This document shows, piece after piece, positions 1 through 6,988 of a stretch of DNA of 32,964 bases (position 1 is its first letter; each line of letters starts with the position of its first letter). The DNA is from CAZIHO01 sp964538875 (GTDB lineage Bacteria; Pseudomonadota; Gammaproteobacteria; Chromatiales; Chromatiaceae). Both the position numbers and the translations under genes were made by a program. The stretch spans positions 1 to 32,964 of the forward strand of contig CAZIHO010000025.1 of the NCBI GenBank assembly GCA_964538875.1. Reading direction: 5' to 3'. The notes below the pieces were generated by a model that had not been told where the DNA came from, did not search any database, and saw only the letters and a list, made by a program, of their open reading frames with translations.

Positions 1-90
1 TGGCGGAGAAGCAGGGATTCGAACCCTGGGTACTGCAAGCAGTACAACGGATTTCGAGTCCGCCGCTTTCGACCGCTCAGCCACCTCTCC
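1..90 (-). tRNA. tRNA-Ser (anticodon CGA)
   Basis: Read on the minus strand, the segment folds as a class II tRNA. The acceptor stem GGAGAGG (rc of 84-90) pairs with CTTCTCC (rc of 5-11, one G-U pair). A discriminator G and an encoded CCA end follow at 1-4. The anticodon loop CTCGAAA gives anticodon CGA, reading UCG codons. A long variable arm, the T-arm GGTTCGAATCC and the 90-nt length are typical of bacterial serine tRNAs. The gene is divergent from argS. It begins at the left window edge but appears complete including CCA. Confidence 0.96.
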
Positions 91-101
91 GGAGCGCGAA
101 A

Positions 102-131
102 TGATACAACAAAGCCCGGGTGCGCTACAGC
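102..131 (-). promoter_or_regulatory. Candidate promoter of tRNA-Ser
   Basis: On the minus strand a -10-like TATCAT (rc of 102-107) lies about 11 nt before the first tRNA base, a good distance for a stable-RNA promoter. The -35 is poor: CTGTAG (rc of 126-131) with an 18-bp spacer. The -10 region is part of a 13-mer, ATGATACAACAAA on the plus strand, that recurs exactly at 28831-28843 in front of yggS. Confidence 0.4.
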
Positions 132-171
132 CCACGCCAGTCCCCCTCCAGGGGCCGTCTAACCGCTGGGT

Positions 172-203
172 TTGTCAGGGGCTGGGCGGAAATCTGCTAT
201 TCT
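172..203 (+). promoter_or_regulatory. Candidate argS promoter with extended -10
   Basis: TTGTCA (172-177) matches five of six bases of the sigma-70 -35 box. TGCTATTCT (195-203) carries an extended -10 (TGn) followed by TATTCT. The spacer is 20 bp, longer than ideal, which the extended -10 may tolerate. The implied start near 210 would place an upstream in-frame TTG at 172 outside the transcript, supporting the ATG at 238 as the argS start. Confidence 0.35.
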
Positions 204-237
204 TGCGGCTTTCGTCGCCAGAGGACCTGTTTCGCGG

Positions 238-1998
238 ATGAAATCCCATATTCAGCAATTAGTTACCGAGGCCCTCGGGGTACTCGTGGAGGATCTGGGA
301 TTGGCTCCGGAGCGGCTTCCGGCCGTTCTGGTGGAGCGTCCGCGTCAGGCCGGTCATGGGGATTTTTCCACCAGCCTGGCGCTGGTGTTGGCCAAGGCGG
401 CCGGGCGTCCGCCTCGTGACTTGGCCCAGAGGTTGGCGCAGGCGTTGCCGCCGTCGCCGCTGGTGGCCAAGGTGGAAATCGCCGGTCCGGGTTTTGTGAA
501 TTTTCATTTGGCACGGTCCGCCTATCACGCTTTAGTGCCGCGCATCTTGACGGCGGGTCCGGGCTTCGGCCGCAGTAACCAGGGCGCTGGCCGGCGGGTG
601 CAGGTGGAATTCGTGTCCGCCAATCCCACCGGGCCGCTGCATGTGGGCCATGGCCGGGGTGCCGCTTACGGGGCGGTAGTGGCGAATCTGCTGGAAGCGG
701 TAGGTTTCTCGGTGCACCGGGAGTATTACGTCAACGATGCCGGGCGCCAGATGGACATTCTGGCCACCTCGATTTGGTTGCGTTACTTGGAACTGTGCGG
801 CGAGGATCTGGTGTTTCCGTCCAACGGCTACAAGGGTGATTATGTCTGGGACATCGCCGCCACCCTGCACCGGGAGCACGGCGACGCCTATAGCCACCCG
901 GTGGCGGAAGTGTTCGAGGGTGCGCCGGCGGATGCTCCCGCCGGGGGTGACAAGGAATTGCACATCGACGCCCTCATCGCCCGGGCCAAGCAGTTGCTGG
1001 GCGATAACCGCTATCGCTATGTGTTTGAATTGGCTCTAAATGTCATCTTGGACGACATTCGGGACGACCTGGAGAAATTCGGCGTCGTTTATGACGAGTG
1101 GTATTCGGAGCGGGGTCTGGCGGAGCGGGGCGCCATCAACCGGGTGATCGAGGACCTGCGGGACTCCGGCTATCTCTATGAGAAGGACGGGGCGCTTTGG
1201 TTCCGCTCCTCCGCCTACGGGGACGAAAAGGACCGGGTGGTGGTGCGGGAGAATGGTCAGACCACCTATTTCGCGTCGGACATCGCCTATCACCGGGATA
1301 AGCTGGAGCGGGGCTTCGAGCGGGTGATCGACGTCTGGGGCGCGGACCACCATGGCTACATACCCAGGGTCAAGGCGGCACTCCAGGCGTTGGGCGAGGA
1401 TGCGACCCGGCTGGATGTGTTGCTGGTGCAGTTCGCCAACCTGTACCGGGGCGGCGAGAAGGTGCAGATGTCCACCCGCTCCGGCGAATTCGTCACCCTG
1501 CGGGAACTGCGCAAGGAAGTGGGCCGGGACGCGGCCCGGTTCTTTTATGTGATGCGCAAATGCGAGCAGCATTTGGACTTCGACCTGGATTTGGCCAAGT
1601 CCCAGTCGTCGGACAATCCGGTGTATTACGTGCAGTATGCCCATGCCCGGATCCATAGCGTTTTCCGCCAGGCGGCGGACAAGGGCCTGTCCACCGAATT
1701 GAGTGCTGGCGATGAGAACCTGGCGCGATTGGTGGAACCCCAGGAATTGGCGCTACTGACGACCCTGGCCCGCTACCAGGAAGTGGTGGAGGGCGCCGCC
1801 CTCAATGAAGAACCCCATCAGTTGACCCACTATCTGCGGGAACTGGCCAACGATTTTCATACTTGGTACGACAGCCATCAATTCTTGGTGCCGGACCAAG
1901 CCCTGCGGGACGCCCGCCTCAAGCTCAGTCTGGCGACGCGGGTGGTGCTGCGTAACGGTCTGGAACTGCTGGGTGTCTCGGCTCCGGAGACCATGTAG
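238..1998 (+). CDS. argS: Arginyl-tRNA synthetase
   Basis: Class I aminoacyl-tRNA synthetase that charges tRNA-Arg with arginine in the cytosol, 586 aa (E. coli ArgS is 577). The N-terminal Add1 domain is followed by the HIGH-type ATP-binding motif HVGHGRG, starting at His135. The KMSKS-equivalent loop reads KVQMSTRSG (Lys408-Ser412), the degenerate form usual for ArgRS. The C-terminal anticodon-binding domain ends in VSAPETM, close to the enterobacterial VSAPERM ending. I chose ATG 238 because the N-terminus from there (MKSHIQQL) looks like the family and an upstream TTG at 172 would add 22 unrelated residues. A GAGG at 221-224 is a rather distant ribosome site. The SPOR gene starts at the base after the stop codon, so the two are probably co-transcribed. 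Confidence 0.98.
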   Translation: MKSHIQQLVTEALGVLVEDLGLAPERLPAVLVERPRQAGHGDFSTSLALVLAKAAGRPPRDLAQRLAQALPPSPLVAKVEIAGPGFVNFHLARSAYHALVPRILTAGPGFGRSNQGAGRRVQVEFVSANPTGPLHVGHGRGAAYGAVVANLLEAVGFSVHREYYVNDAGRQMDILATSIWLRYLELCGEDLVFPSNGYKGDYVWDIAATLHREHGDAYSHPVAEVFEGAPADAPAGGDKELHIDALIARAKQLLGDNRYRYVFELALNVILDDIRDDLEKFGVVYDEWYSERGLAERGAINRVIEDLRDSGYLYEKDGALWFRSSAYGDEKDRVVVRENGQTTYFASDIAYHRDKLERGFERVIDVWGADHHGYIPRVKAALQALGEDATRLDVLLVQFANLYRGGEKVQMSTRSGEFVTLRELRKEVGRDAARFFYVMRKCEQHLDFDLDLAKSQSSDNPVYYVQYAHARIHSVFRQAADKGLSTELSAGDENLARLVEPQELALLTTLARYQEVVEGAALNEEPHQLTHYLRELANDFHTWYDSHQFLVPDQALRDARLKLSLATRVVLRNGLELLGVSAPETM

Positions 1999-2805
1999 GT
2001 GAATAGCAATGTCCGTGATTACAAGAACCGTACCGATCCGCCGCCGCCCCGGGCCGGCGCCCGGGTGAGGCGCGGCAACTGCGTGCTGTGGATGCTGCTC
2101 GGCGTCCTGGTAGGCGGGTTCGGCGTGGGGATGGTGTGGCTCAAAATGGACCCGGGCCTTAAGCGCACCGGTGGGGAAAAACTGGCGGAAGCCGGTATTC
2201 CCAGCGCCACGGGTCCCAAGAAGGACGACAAGCCGCCCCCCATGGCGAGCGCCAACGAATGGTTTTTCATCGATGGCTTGAAGGACCTGCACGTGGAGGT
2301 GCCGCCGGACACGCCGCCCGGCCCGCCACCTGGCCCGCCGCGCCAGGCGCCGCCGCCCCAGCCGGTGCAACCCGTGCAGCCGCCTCCACCGCTGCCCACC
2401 GCCAAGCCGGAGCCCAAGCCCGAACCTAAACCCGAGCCCAAGCCGGAACGGGCGGAACCCAAGCCGGAGCCCAAACCCGTGCAGGAACGGGTCGCTAAGC
2501 CTGAACCCGCCAAGCCGGAACCAGCCAAGGCCGCGCCGGTCCAGGAGGCGGATAATTCCGCTTCCAAGGAGTCCTTCCTGCTGCAATTCGGCGCCTTCAC
2601 CAAACCGGAGGAGGCGGAACGGCTCAAGGCCCAACTGGCCATGATGGGGGTGCAGGCCCAGGTGCAACGGGTGACCATCAACAATCAGGATACCTACCAC
2701 CGGCTCCGGGCTGGTCCCTTCACCGACCGTAAGGAAATGGACGAGATTCGCCGGCGACTGCGCAAAAGCAACGTCGATAGCGTGCTGGTGCGCTGGAAAA
2801 ATTAA
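1999..2805 (+). CDS. SPOR-domain membrane protein (FtsN-like)
   Basis: 268-aa bitopic inner-membrane protein. A short cytosolic tail rich in Arg and Pro is followed by one hydrophobic segment (about residues 27-48). A long periplasmic linker follows, first Pro-rich (about 95-135), then with Lys-Pro-Glu-Pro repeats (about 136-178). The C-terminal SPOR domain (about 190-268) contains FLLQFGAF and YHRLRAGPF, hallmarks of the family that binds denuded glycan strands at the division septum. An SPOR gene directly after argS is the usual place for an ftsN-like gene in many gammaproteobacteria. The start is a GTG abutting the argS stop with no gap, implying translational coupling. hslV, often next in related genomes, is absent here. 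FtsN identity is an inference from position and architecture; the SPOR domain itself is clear. Confidence 0.88.
   Translation: MNSNVRDYKNRTDPPPPRAGARVRRGNCVLWMLLGVLVGGFGVGMVWLKMDPGLKRTGGEKLAEAGIPSATGPKKDDKPPPMASANEWFFIDGLKDLHVEVPPDTPPGPPPGPPRQAPPPQPVQPVQPPPPLPTAKPEPKPEPKPEPKPERAEPKPEPKPVQERVAKPEPAKPEPAKAAPVQEADNSASKESFLLQFGAFTKPEEAERLKAQLAMMGVQAQVQRVTINNQDTYHRLRAGPFTDRKEMDEIRRRLRKSNVDSVLVRWKN
2404..2529 (+). repeat. In-frame Lys-Pro-Glu-Pro coding repeat
   Basis: Degenerate 12-nt units encode KPEP several times in a row (2404-2478), then a KPEPA doublet (2497-2529). Codons vary between units (ccg/ccc/cct, gag/gaa), so the repeat is kept at protein level and is not a fresh DNA slippage tract. 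It forms the extended charged periplasmic linker of the SPOR protein. Confidence 0.8.
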
Positions 2806-2888
2806 CGAACCGACCGGCGGGCCAGGGACGGCCCAACGGATTCAGACCGCCGCCACCTGCCACGGGCCGACATTCCGGAAATCCCCCA

Positions 2889-2978
2889 GGCATCCCGGCC
2901 GGGGCAGGCTCTGCTGGCATGACCGGGATTGGGGGGCGTTGGGCGCGGCGGCGGGTTAGCTTAGCTGGGCATCCCGGC
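2889..2978. repeat. Structured intergenic repeats
   Basis: The 244-nt space between the convergent SPOR and thiC genes holds an 11-mer, GGCATCCCGGC, at 2889-2899 and again at 2968-2978. Between the copies lies the inverted partner CCGGGAT (2923-2929), which can pair with ATCCCGG at 2892-2898 around an inner GCAG/CTGC hairpin (2904-2914). It could be a REP-like or bidirectional terminator region. No T-run is present and the copy number elsewhere is unknown. Confidence 0.35.
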
Positions 2979-3013
2979 TCCTGCCGCTCCTATCGCGGAC
3001 CTGGCCGGGGTTC

Positions 3014-3031
3014 CCGCGCCGTCTGGCGCGG
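3014..3031. terminator. Candidate hairpin terminator downstream of thiC
   Basis: CCGCGCC (3014-3020), tetraloop GTCT, GGCGCGG (3025-3031) form a perfect 7-bp GC hairpin 18 nt beyond the thiC stop codon. It lacks the following U-tract of a classical intrinsic terminator on either strand, so its role as a terminator is a guess. Confidence 0.3.
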
Positions 3032-3049
3032 CCAAGCAAGGCGCCGGGC

Positions 3050-4942
3050 TCATACCTCCCGATAGACCTGACTGCCCTGCTCCCGGAATTCCTGGGCCTT
3101 GTCCTTCAGCCCTTGCTCCAGGGCTTGGCTGTCATCCTGGATGGCTTGACTGGCTGCGTAGTCCCGTACTTCCTGGGTGATTTTCATGGCGCAGAACTGG
3201 GGGCCGCACATGGAGCAGAAGTGAGCCACCTTGTGGGCGTCGTGGGGTAGGGTGCGGTCGTGAAATTCCCGGGCCCGATCCGGGTCCAGGGACAGGTTGA
3301 ATTGGTCTTCCCAGCGGAATTCAAAGCGGGCCTTGCTGAGGGCGTTATCGCGCACCTGGACGCCGGGCAAGCCCTTGGCCAGGTCCGCCGCGTGGGCGGC
3401 AATCTTGTAGGCGATGATACCGTCCCGCACGTCGTCCTTATCCGGCAGTCCCAGGTGTTCCTTAGGGGTGACGTAGCAGAGCATGGCGGTGCCATACCAG
3501 CCAATGTTGGCGGCGCCCACGGCGGAGGTGATGTGGTCGTAGGCCGGCGCGATGTCGGTGACCAGGGGTCCTAGCGTGTAGAAGGGCGCCTCAAGGCAGT
3601 CCGCCAGTTCCTTGTCTACGTTTTCTTTGATCTTGTGCAGGGGCACGTGTCCGGGGCCTTCGATCATGACCTGGCAATCCCGCTCCCAGGCCTTCCGGGT
3701 CAACTCGCCCAGGGTTTCCAGTTCTGCGAATTGGGCCCGGTCGTTGGCGTCGGCGATGGAGCCGGGGCGCAGGCCATCTCCCAGGCTGAAGGCCACGTCA
3801 TAGGCGGCCATGATTTCGCAGATGTCCTCGAAGTGGGTATAGAGAAAATTCTCCTGGTGGTGGGCTAGGCACCATTTGGCCAGGATGGAGCCGCCCCGGG
3901 ACACGATGCCAGTCAGGCGCTGGGCAGTGAGGGGCACATAGGCCAGGCGCAGCCCGGCGTGGATGGTGAAGTAGTCCACGCCCTGCTCAGCCTGCTCGAT
4001 CAGGGTATCCCGGAACAATTCCCAGGTGAGTTCCTCGGCCTTACCGTCCACCTTTTCCAGGGCTTGGTAAATGGGCACGGTGCCGATGGGCATGGGCGCG
4101 TTACGCAGGATCCATTCCCGGGTCTCGTGGATGTTGCGGCCGGTAGACAGGTCCATGAGGGTGTCGCCGCCCCAGCGAGCCGACCAGACCATCTTTTCCA
4201 CTTCTTCCGCCACCGAAGACGAGAGGGCGGAATTGCCGATGTTGGTGTTGATCTTGACCCGGAAGCGGCGGCCGATGATGGCTGGCTCCAACTCCGGATG
4301 GTTGATGTTGGCGGGGATGATGGCGCGCCCGGCGGCCACCTCGGCCCGTACCAGTTCCGGCGTCACCAGCTCCGGCAGGCCGGCGCCGAAGTCCTGGCCC
4401 CCATGCTGGCGCAGCAGCTTTACATAGCGGGGGTCGGCGCGCAGTTCCGCCAGCCGCTGACTTTCCCGCAGCGCGACAAACTCCATTTCCGGGGTGATGA
4501 GGCCCTGGCGGGCGTAGTGCATCTGGGTCACGATGCGTCCGCTCTTCGCCCGCCGGGGCTGGCGCAGGTGGGCGAAGCGCAGATAGGCCAGCGCCGGGTC
4601 CCCCTGGCGGATGCGTCCATAGTCGGAGGAAGGGGCCGGCAGCAGTTCGGTGTCGTCCCGCTCTTCGATCCAGGCGTCCCGCACGCCGGGCAAACCACGG
4701 GCCAGGTCGATCTGGGCGCGGGGGTCCGTGTAGGGGCCGGAGGTGTCATAGACGTAGATCGGCGGATTGTCCTCCAGGCCGGTGGCGGTCCGGGTCGGCG
4801 TCTGCTCCACTTCCCGCATGGGTACCCGCAGGTCTGGCCGCGAGCCCTCCACGTAAACCTTGCGGGAGTTGGCGAAGGGCCGGACGACCTCCTCCGACAG
4901 CCGGGAAGTGGATTCGATCAGGTCCTGGGGGATGGCATTCAT
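3050..4942 (-). CDS. thiC: Phosphomethylpyrimidine synthase ThiC
   Basis: Radical-SAM enzyme that rearranges aminoimidazole ribotide to hydroxymethylpyrimidine phosphate, the pyrimidine half of thiamine. 630 aa, matching E. coli ThiC (631). The C-terminal cluster-binding motif is visible as Cys576-x2-Cys579-x4-Cys584 (CSMCGPQFC), the CX2CX4C signature of ThiC. Conserved core segments such as SLGDGLRPG and MIEGPGHVPLHKI are present. The start MNAIPQDL is at an ATG with no credible downstream alternative. No other thiamine gene lies in the window. The upstream 200 nt show no recognisable THI-box (TPP riboswitch) core on the minus strand, notable because many thiC genes have one. It is divergent from the methyltransferase at 5180. 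Confidence 0.98.
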   Translation of the reverse strand: MNAIPQDLIESTSRLSEEVVRPFANSRKVYVEGSRPDLRVPMREVEQTPTRTATGLEDNPPIYVYDTSGPYTDPRAQIDLARGLPGVRDAWIEERDDTELLPAPSSDYGRIRQGDPALAYLRFAHLRQPRRAKSGRIVTQMHYARQGLITPEMEFVALRESQRLAELRADPRYVKLLRQHGGQDFGAGLPELVTPELVRAEVAAGRAIIPANINHPELEPAIIGRRFRVKINTNIGNSALSSSVAEEVEKMVWSARWGGDTLMDLSTGRNIHETREWILRNAPMPIGTVPIYQALEKVDGKAEELTWELFRDTLIEQAEQGVDYFTIHAGLRLAYVPLTAQRLTGIVSRGGSILAKWCLAHHQENFLYTHFEDICEIMAAYDVAFSLGDGLRPGSIADANDRAQFAELETLGELTRKAWERDCQVMIEGPGHVPLHKIKENVDKELADCLEAPFYTLGPLVTDIAPAYDHITSAVGAANIGWYGTAMLCYVTPKEHLGLPDKDDVRDGIIAYKIAAHAADLAKGLPGVQVRDNALSKARFEFRWEDQFNLSLDPDRAREFHDRTLPHDAHKVAHFCSMCGPQFCAMKITQEVRDYAASQAIQDDSQALEQGLKDKAQEFREQGSQVYREV

Positions 4943-5086
4943 GGCGTGGCCTCGTGCAGCAGTGGCGCGGGAGGCCCGTGGCTGGCCGGCCCCATGGCCG
5001 GGGTGGGCGGCGGGGCTCCCCTAAGCAAAACAGATGGGCCAGGACGGTACCGGAAGGAGGGACGCTTTTCAACCGCGCGCCGGATC

Positions 5087-5116
5087 TCGAAATTACGCCG
5101 GACGCTCGCCTATAAT
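5087..5116 (+). promoter_or_regulatory. Candidate promoter of the methyltransferase operon
   Basis: A perfect -10 TATAAT stands at 5111-5116. An upstream TCGAAA at 5087-5092 matches four of six -35 bases with an 18-bp spacer. The implied start near 5123 gives a leader of about 55 nt before the ATG at 5180, which has AGAGG upstream. Confidence 0.55.
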
Positions 5117-5179
5117 CCCCCCACTCCCCGGCCGTGCCAGGGAATCGCCTTTTATCCAATTCACCAGAGGTAGGGCACC

Positions 5180-5845
5180 ATGGAGCTAAGCACCGAACTC
5201 GCTCGCTTCAATATGATTGAACAACAGATTCGGCCCTGGGAAGTTTTAGACCGCCGGGTGCTGCATCTGATGGGGAGTATCCCCCGGGAGCTGTTCGTGC
5301 CCGAAGCCTATCGCAACCTAGCCTATGCAGATGTGGAAATCCCCATCGGGTCGGGCCAGACCATGTTAGCGCCCAGGATCGTGGGGCGGATGTTGCAAGC
5401 CCTGGCGGTGCGGAGTCAGGAAAAGGTGTTGGAAATCGGTGCCGGCACTGGGTATTTGACCGCCTGCCTGGCGCGTCTGGGCGCCAATTTGGTTAGCCTG
5501 GAGTTGCGGCCGGAATTGCTGGAGGCGGCGCGGCGCAACCTGGCCGCGATGGGGGCACCTAGCGCGGAAATCCGCCAAGGGGATGGTCTGGCCGTTATCC
5601 CGGACGAATCTCCGTTTGACGCCATTGCCATCACGGGCTCCCTGCCCTCCGAGGAATTGCTACCCCGCTTGCAGATGCAATTGCGGGTCGGCGGGCGGCT
5701 GTTCGTGGTGGTGGGCGAGGATCCCCTGATGGAAGCCTTGCTCATCACCCGGGTCAGCGAAACCGGCTATAGCCGGGAAGCCCTATTCGAGACCAGCATT
5801 CCAGCACTGGATAATGCGCCGGAGCCACGGCGCTTCCAGTTTTAG
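5180..5845 (+). CDS. PIMT-like SAM-dependent methyltransferase
   Basis: 221-aa cytosolic methyltransferase of the protein-L-isoaspartate O-methyltransferase family. The SAM-binding motif I is clear (VLEIGAGTGYL, from about residue 83), followed by an acidic post-I strand (LVSLELRPELL). The family region before it reads PIGSGQTMLAPR: canonical PIMTs have QTIS-P there with a catalytic Ser, while this protein has Leu63 at that place. Members of this divergent type commonly sit beside a rhodanese gene in gammaproteobacteria (upstream of tolC), as here, so isoaspartate repair should not be assumed. It is the first gene of a likely operon; the rhodanese begins 15 nt after its stop. Confidence 0.85.
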   Translation: MELSTELARFNMIEQQIRPWEVLDRRVLHLMGSIPRELFVPEAYRNLAYADVEIPIGSGQTMLAPRIVGRMLQALAVRSQEKVLEIGAGTGYLTACLARLGANLVSLELRPELLEAARRNLAAMGAPSAEIRQGDGLAVIPDESPFDAIAITGSLPSEELLPRLQMQLRVGGRLFVVVGEDPLMEALLITRVSETGYSREALFETSIPALDNAPEPRRFQF

Positions 5846-5860
5846 GCCCGGTCCCAGCCC

Positions 5861-6181
5861 ATGCGTGAAATGCGGGTGACAGAGTTGAAGGCCCTCCTAG
5901 ACGGGGACGGCCCCAAGCCCCTGATGCTGGATGTACGGGAACCCTGGGAATACCGCCTGTGCCGTATCGAGGGCACCCGGTTGGTGCCTATGCGGGAAGT
6001 TCCTGACGCGGCCCGGGAATTGGACCCGGAGCAAGAAATCCTGGTGGTTTGCCATCACGGCATCCGCAGCGCCTGGGTGTGCCGTTATCTGGAAGGCCAA
6101 GGGTTCAGCCAAGTCATCAATCTGGAAGGCGGCATGGCGGCCTGGGCCCGGGACGTGGATCCGGCCACCGCCACCTACTAA
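5861..6181 (+). CDS. Single-domain rhodanese-like sulfurtransferase
   Basis: 106-aa single rhodanese domain, probably a cytosolic persulfide carrier or transferase. It shows the CH2A-type N-terminal motif LMLDVREPWEY, an active-site loop Cys64-HHGIRS with the persulfide-forming Cys, and the C-terminal NLEGGMAAW motif. The length is that of GlpE-like single-domain proteins. ATG 5861 is used; another ATG at 5870 is possible. It is 15 nt downstream of the methyltransferase and followed by the hydrolase gene. The substrate is unknown. In related genomes tolC often follows this pair, but it does not here. Confidence 0.92.
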   Translation: MREMRVTELKALLDGDGPKPLMLDVREPWEYRLCRIEGTRLVPMREVPDAARELDPEQEILVVCHHGIRSAWVCRYLEGQGFSQVINLEGGMAAWARDVDPATATY

Positions 6182-6246
6182 AGCGCGCCGGCGGCGGCCG
6201 GCGCCGCCGTTCTGTCCCACCGCAAGCCGATTCAGGAGCGCCCGCC

Positions 6247-6825
6247 GTGACCGAGCCCGTCCCTGCCTTGACCCTATGCCAGGCCCCCGCGTCCCAGTTG
6301 ATTGTGATAGATGTCCAGGAACGGCTAGCCGCTCACATGCCGCCCGGGGACTTGGCGGCGGCGGTGGCCAACATCAACCGGCTGATCGACACCGCCCGCC
6401 TGCTGGAAGTGCCCGTCATCCTCACCCAGCAGTACACCCAGGGCCTGGGACCCACCCTGGCGGGGATTCGCGCCCACTTGCCCCCGGACCTGGCGTGCAT
6501 CGAAAAGACCAGCTTTTCCTGCTGCGGCGCGCCCGCCTTTGCTACCCAGTTGCAACGCCATCCCCAGCGCCGGCAACTGATTCTGGTGGGCATGGAGACC
6601 CATGTCTGTGTGCTGCAAACCGCCGCCGGCCTCCAGCAGTTGGGGTATCAGGTGTGGGTGGTGGGGGACGCAGTTTGTTCCCGGGACCCGGCCAATCGAG
6701 AACGGGCCTTGGCGCGGATGGCCGGGGCTGGCGTCCAGGTCGTCGCCAGCGAGTCGGTGGCCTTTGAATGGCTGGTGGATTCCAGCCATGCCCGCTTCCG
6801 GGAAGTTTCCCCATTGTATAAATAG
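6247..6825 (+). CDS. Isochorismatase-fold cysteine hydrolase
   Basis: 192-aa hydrolase of the isochorismatase/nicotinamidase superfamily. The catalytic triad of these amidases is visible: Asp22 in VIDVQER, Lys87 in IEKTSFSCC and Cys121 in GMETHVCV. It most resembles the YcaC-like group of uncertain substrate; it lacks obvious features that would assign nicotinamidase or true isochorismatase. I chose GTG 6247, with AGGAG at about 6235, over an upstream in-frame start at 6049 that would overlap the rhodanese gene. The 65-nt gap to the rhodanese suggests one operon. An AT-rich inverted repeat follows the gene. Confidence 0.88.
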   Translation: MTEPVPALTLCQAPASQLIVIDVQERLAAHMPPGDLAAAVANINRLIDTARLLEVPVILTQQYTQGLGPTLAGIRAHLPPDLACIEKTSFSCCGAPAFATQLQRHPQRRQLILVGMETHVCVLQTAAGLQQLGYQVWVVGDAVCSRDPANRERALARMAGAGVQVVASESVAFEWLVDSSHARFREVSPLYK

Positions 6826-6861
6826 CGCTTGCCATGGCGGCGGTCCCAGGCAGGGATGGCG

Positions 6862-6895
6862 AATTTTTCGCAAGACCATAAAATGCGAAAAAATT
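6862..6895 (+). terminator. AT-rich inverted repeat, terminator or operator
   Basis: AATTTTTCGCA (6862-6872) and TGCGAAAAAATT (6884-6895) form an almost perfect inverted repeat of about 11 bp, with one extra A and an 11-nt loop. The second arm runs on into TTTT. It is the most AT-rich patch between 6.2 and 9.6 kb. It could terminate the upstream operon or act as an operator; a TAAAAT in its loop (6879-6884) could serve as a weak -10. Confidence 0.4.
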
Positions 6896-6933
6896 TTGGA
6901 TGAGTTGCCCCATGCCGCCCAAAACCCGCCCTA

Positions 6934-6980
6934 GCCTGGGACTAGAATTCCCCCAGGCCCCCCGCTCTCCGCTAGCGGGG
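6934..6980 (+). promoter_or_regulatory. Two leader hairpins before the kinase start
   Basis: GCCTGGG (6934-6940) pairs with CCCAGGC (6952-6958), and CCCCGCT (6960-6966) pairs with AGCGGGG (6974-6980). They make two adjacent 7-bp stems. The second stem's 3' arm holds the only Shine-Dalgarno-like purine run (GGGG, 6977-6980), 8 nt before the GTG at 6989, so folding could hide the ribosome site. Confidence 0.4.
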
Positions 6981-6988
6981 ACCGATTC

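Noticed and set aside
62..70. Dynamin G1 motif with Ala first residue as evidence of inactivity (protein positions 63-70 of the GTPase at 24099-26090)
   Set aside because: Related bacterial dynamin-like proteins tolerate this and G2, G3 and G4 are intact, so I did not call it a dead GTPase.
187..189. Extending ArgS upstream to the TTG at 172
   Set aside because: That codon overlaps the likely -35 box and the added residues have no resemblance to ArgS.
1459..1476. Apparent loss of the KMSKS motif in ArgS
   Set aside because: Most arginyl-tRNA synthetases lack a canonical KMSKS, so this is normal for the family.
1753..2700. Minus-strand frame opposite the SPOR gene with GLGFRFGLGLRLG-like repeats
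   Set aside because: The repeats are the antisense image of the KPEP coding repeat; no start signal or family match.
3959..5173. Long plus-strand open frame (about 404 codons) opposite thiC
   Set aside because: It lies antisense to a clear thiC and its translation is low-complexity Gly/Val/Asp with no family motif. Such frames are expected opposite GC-rich genes.
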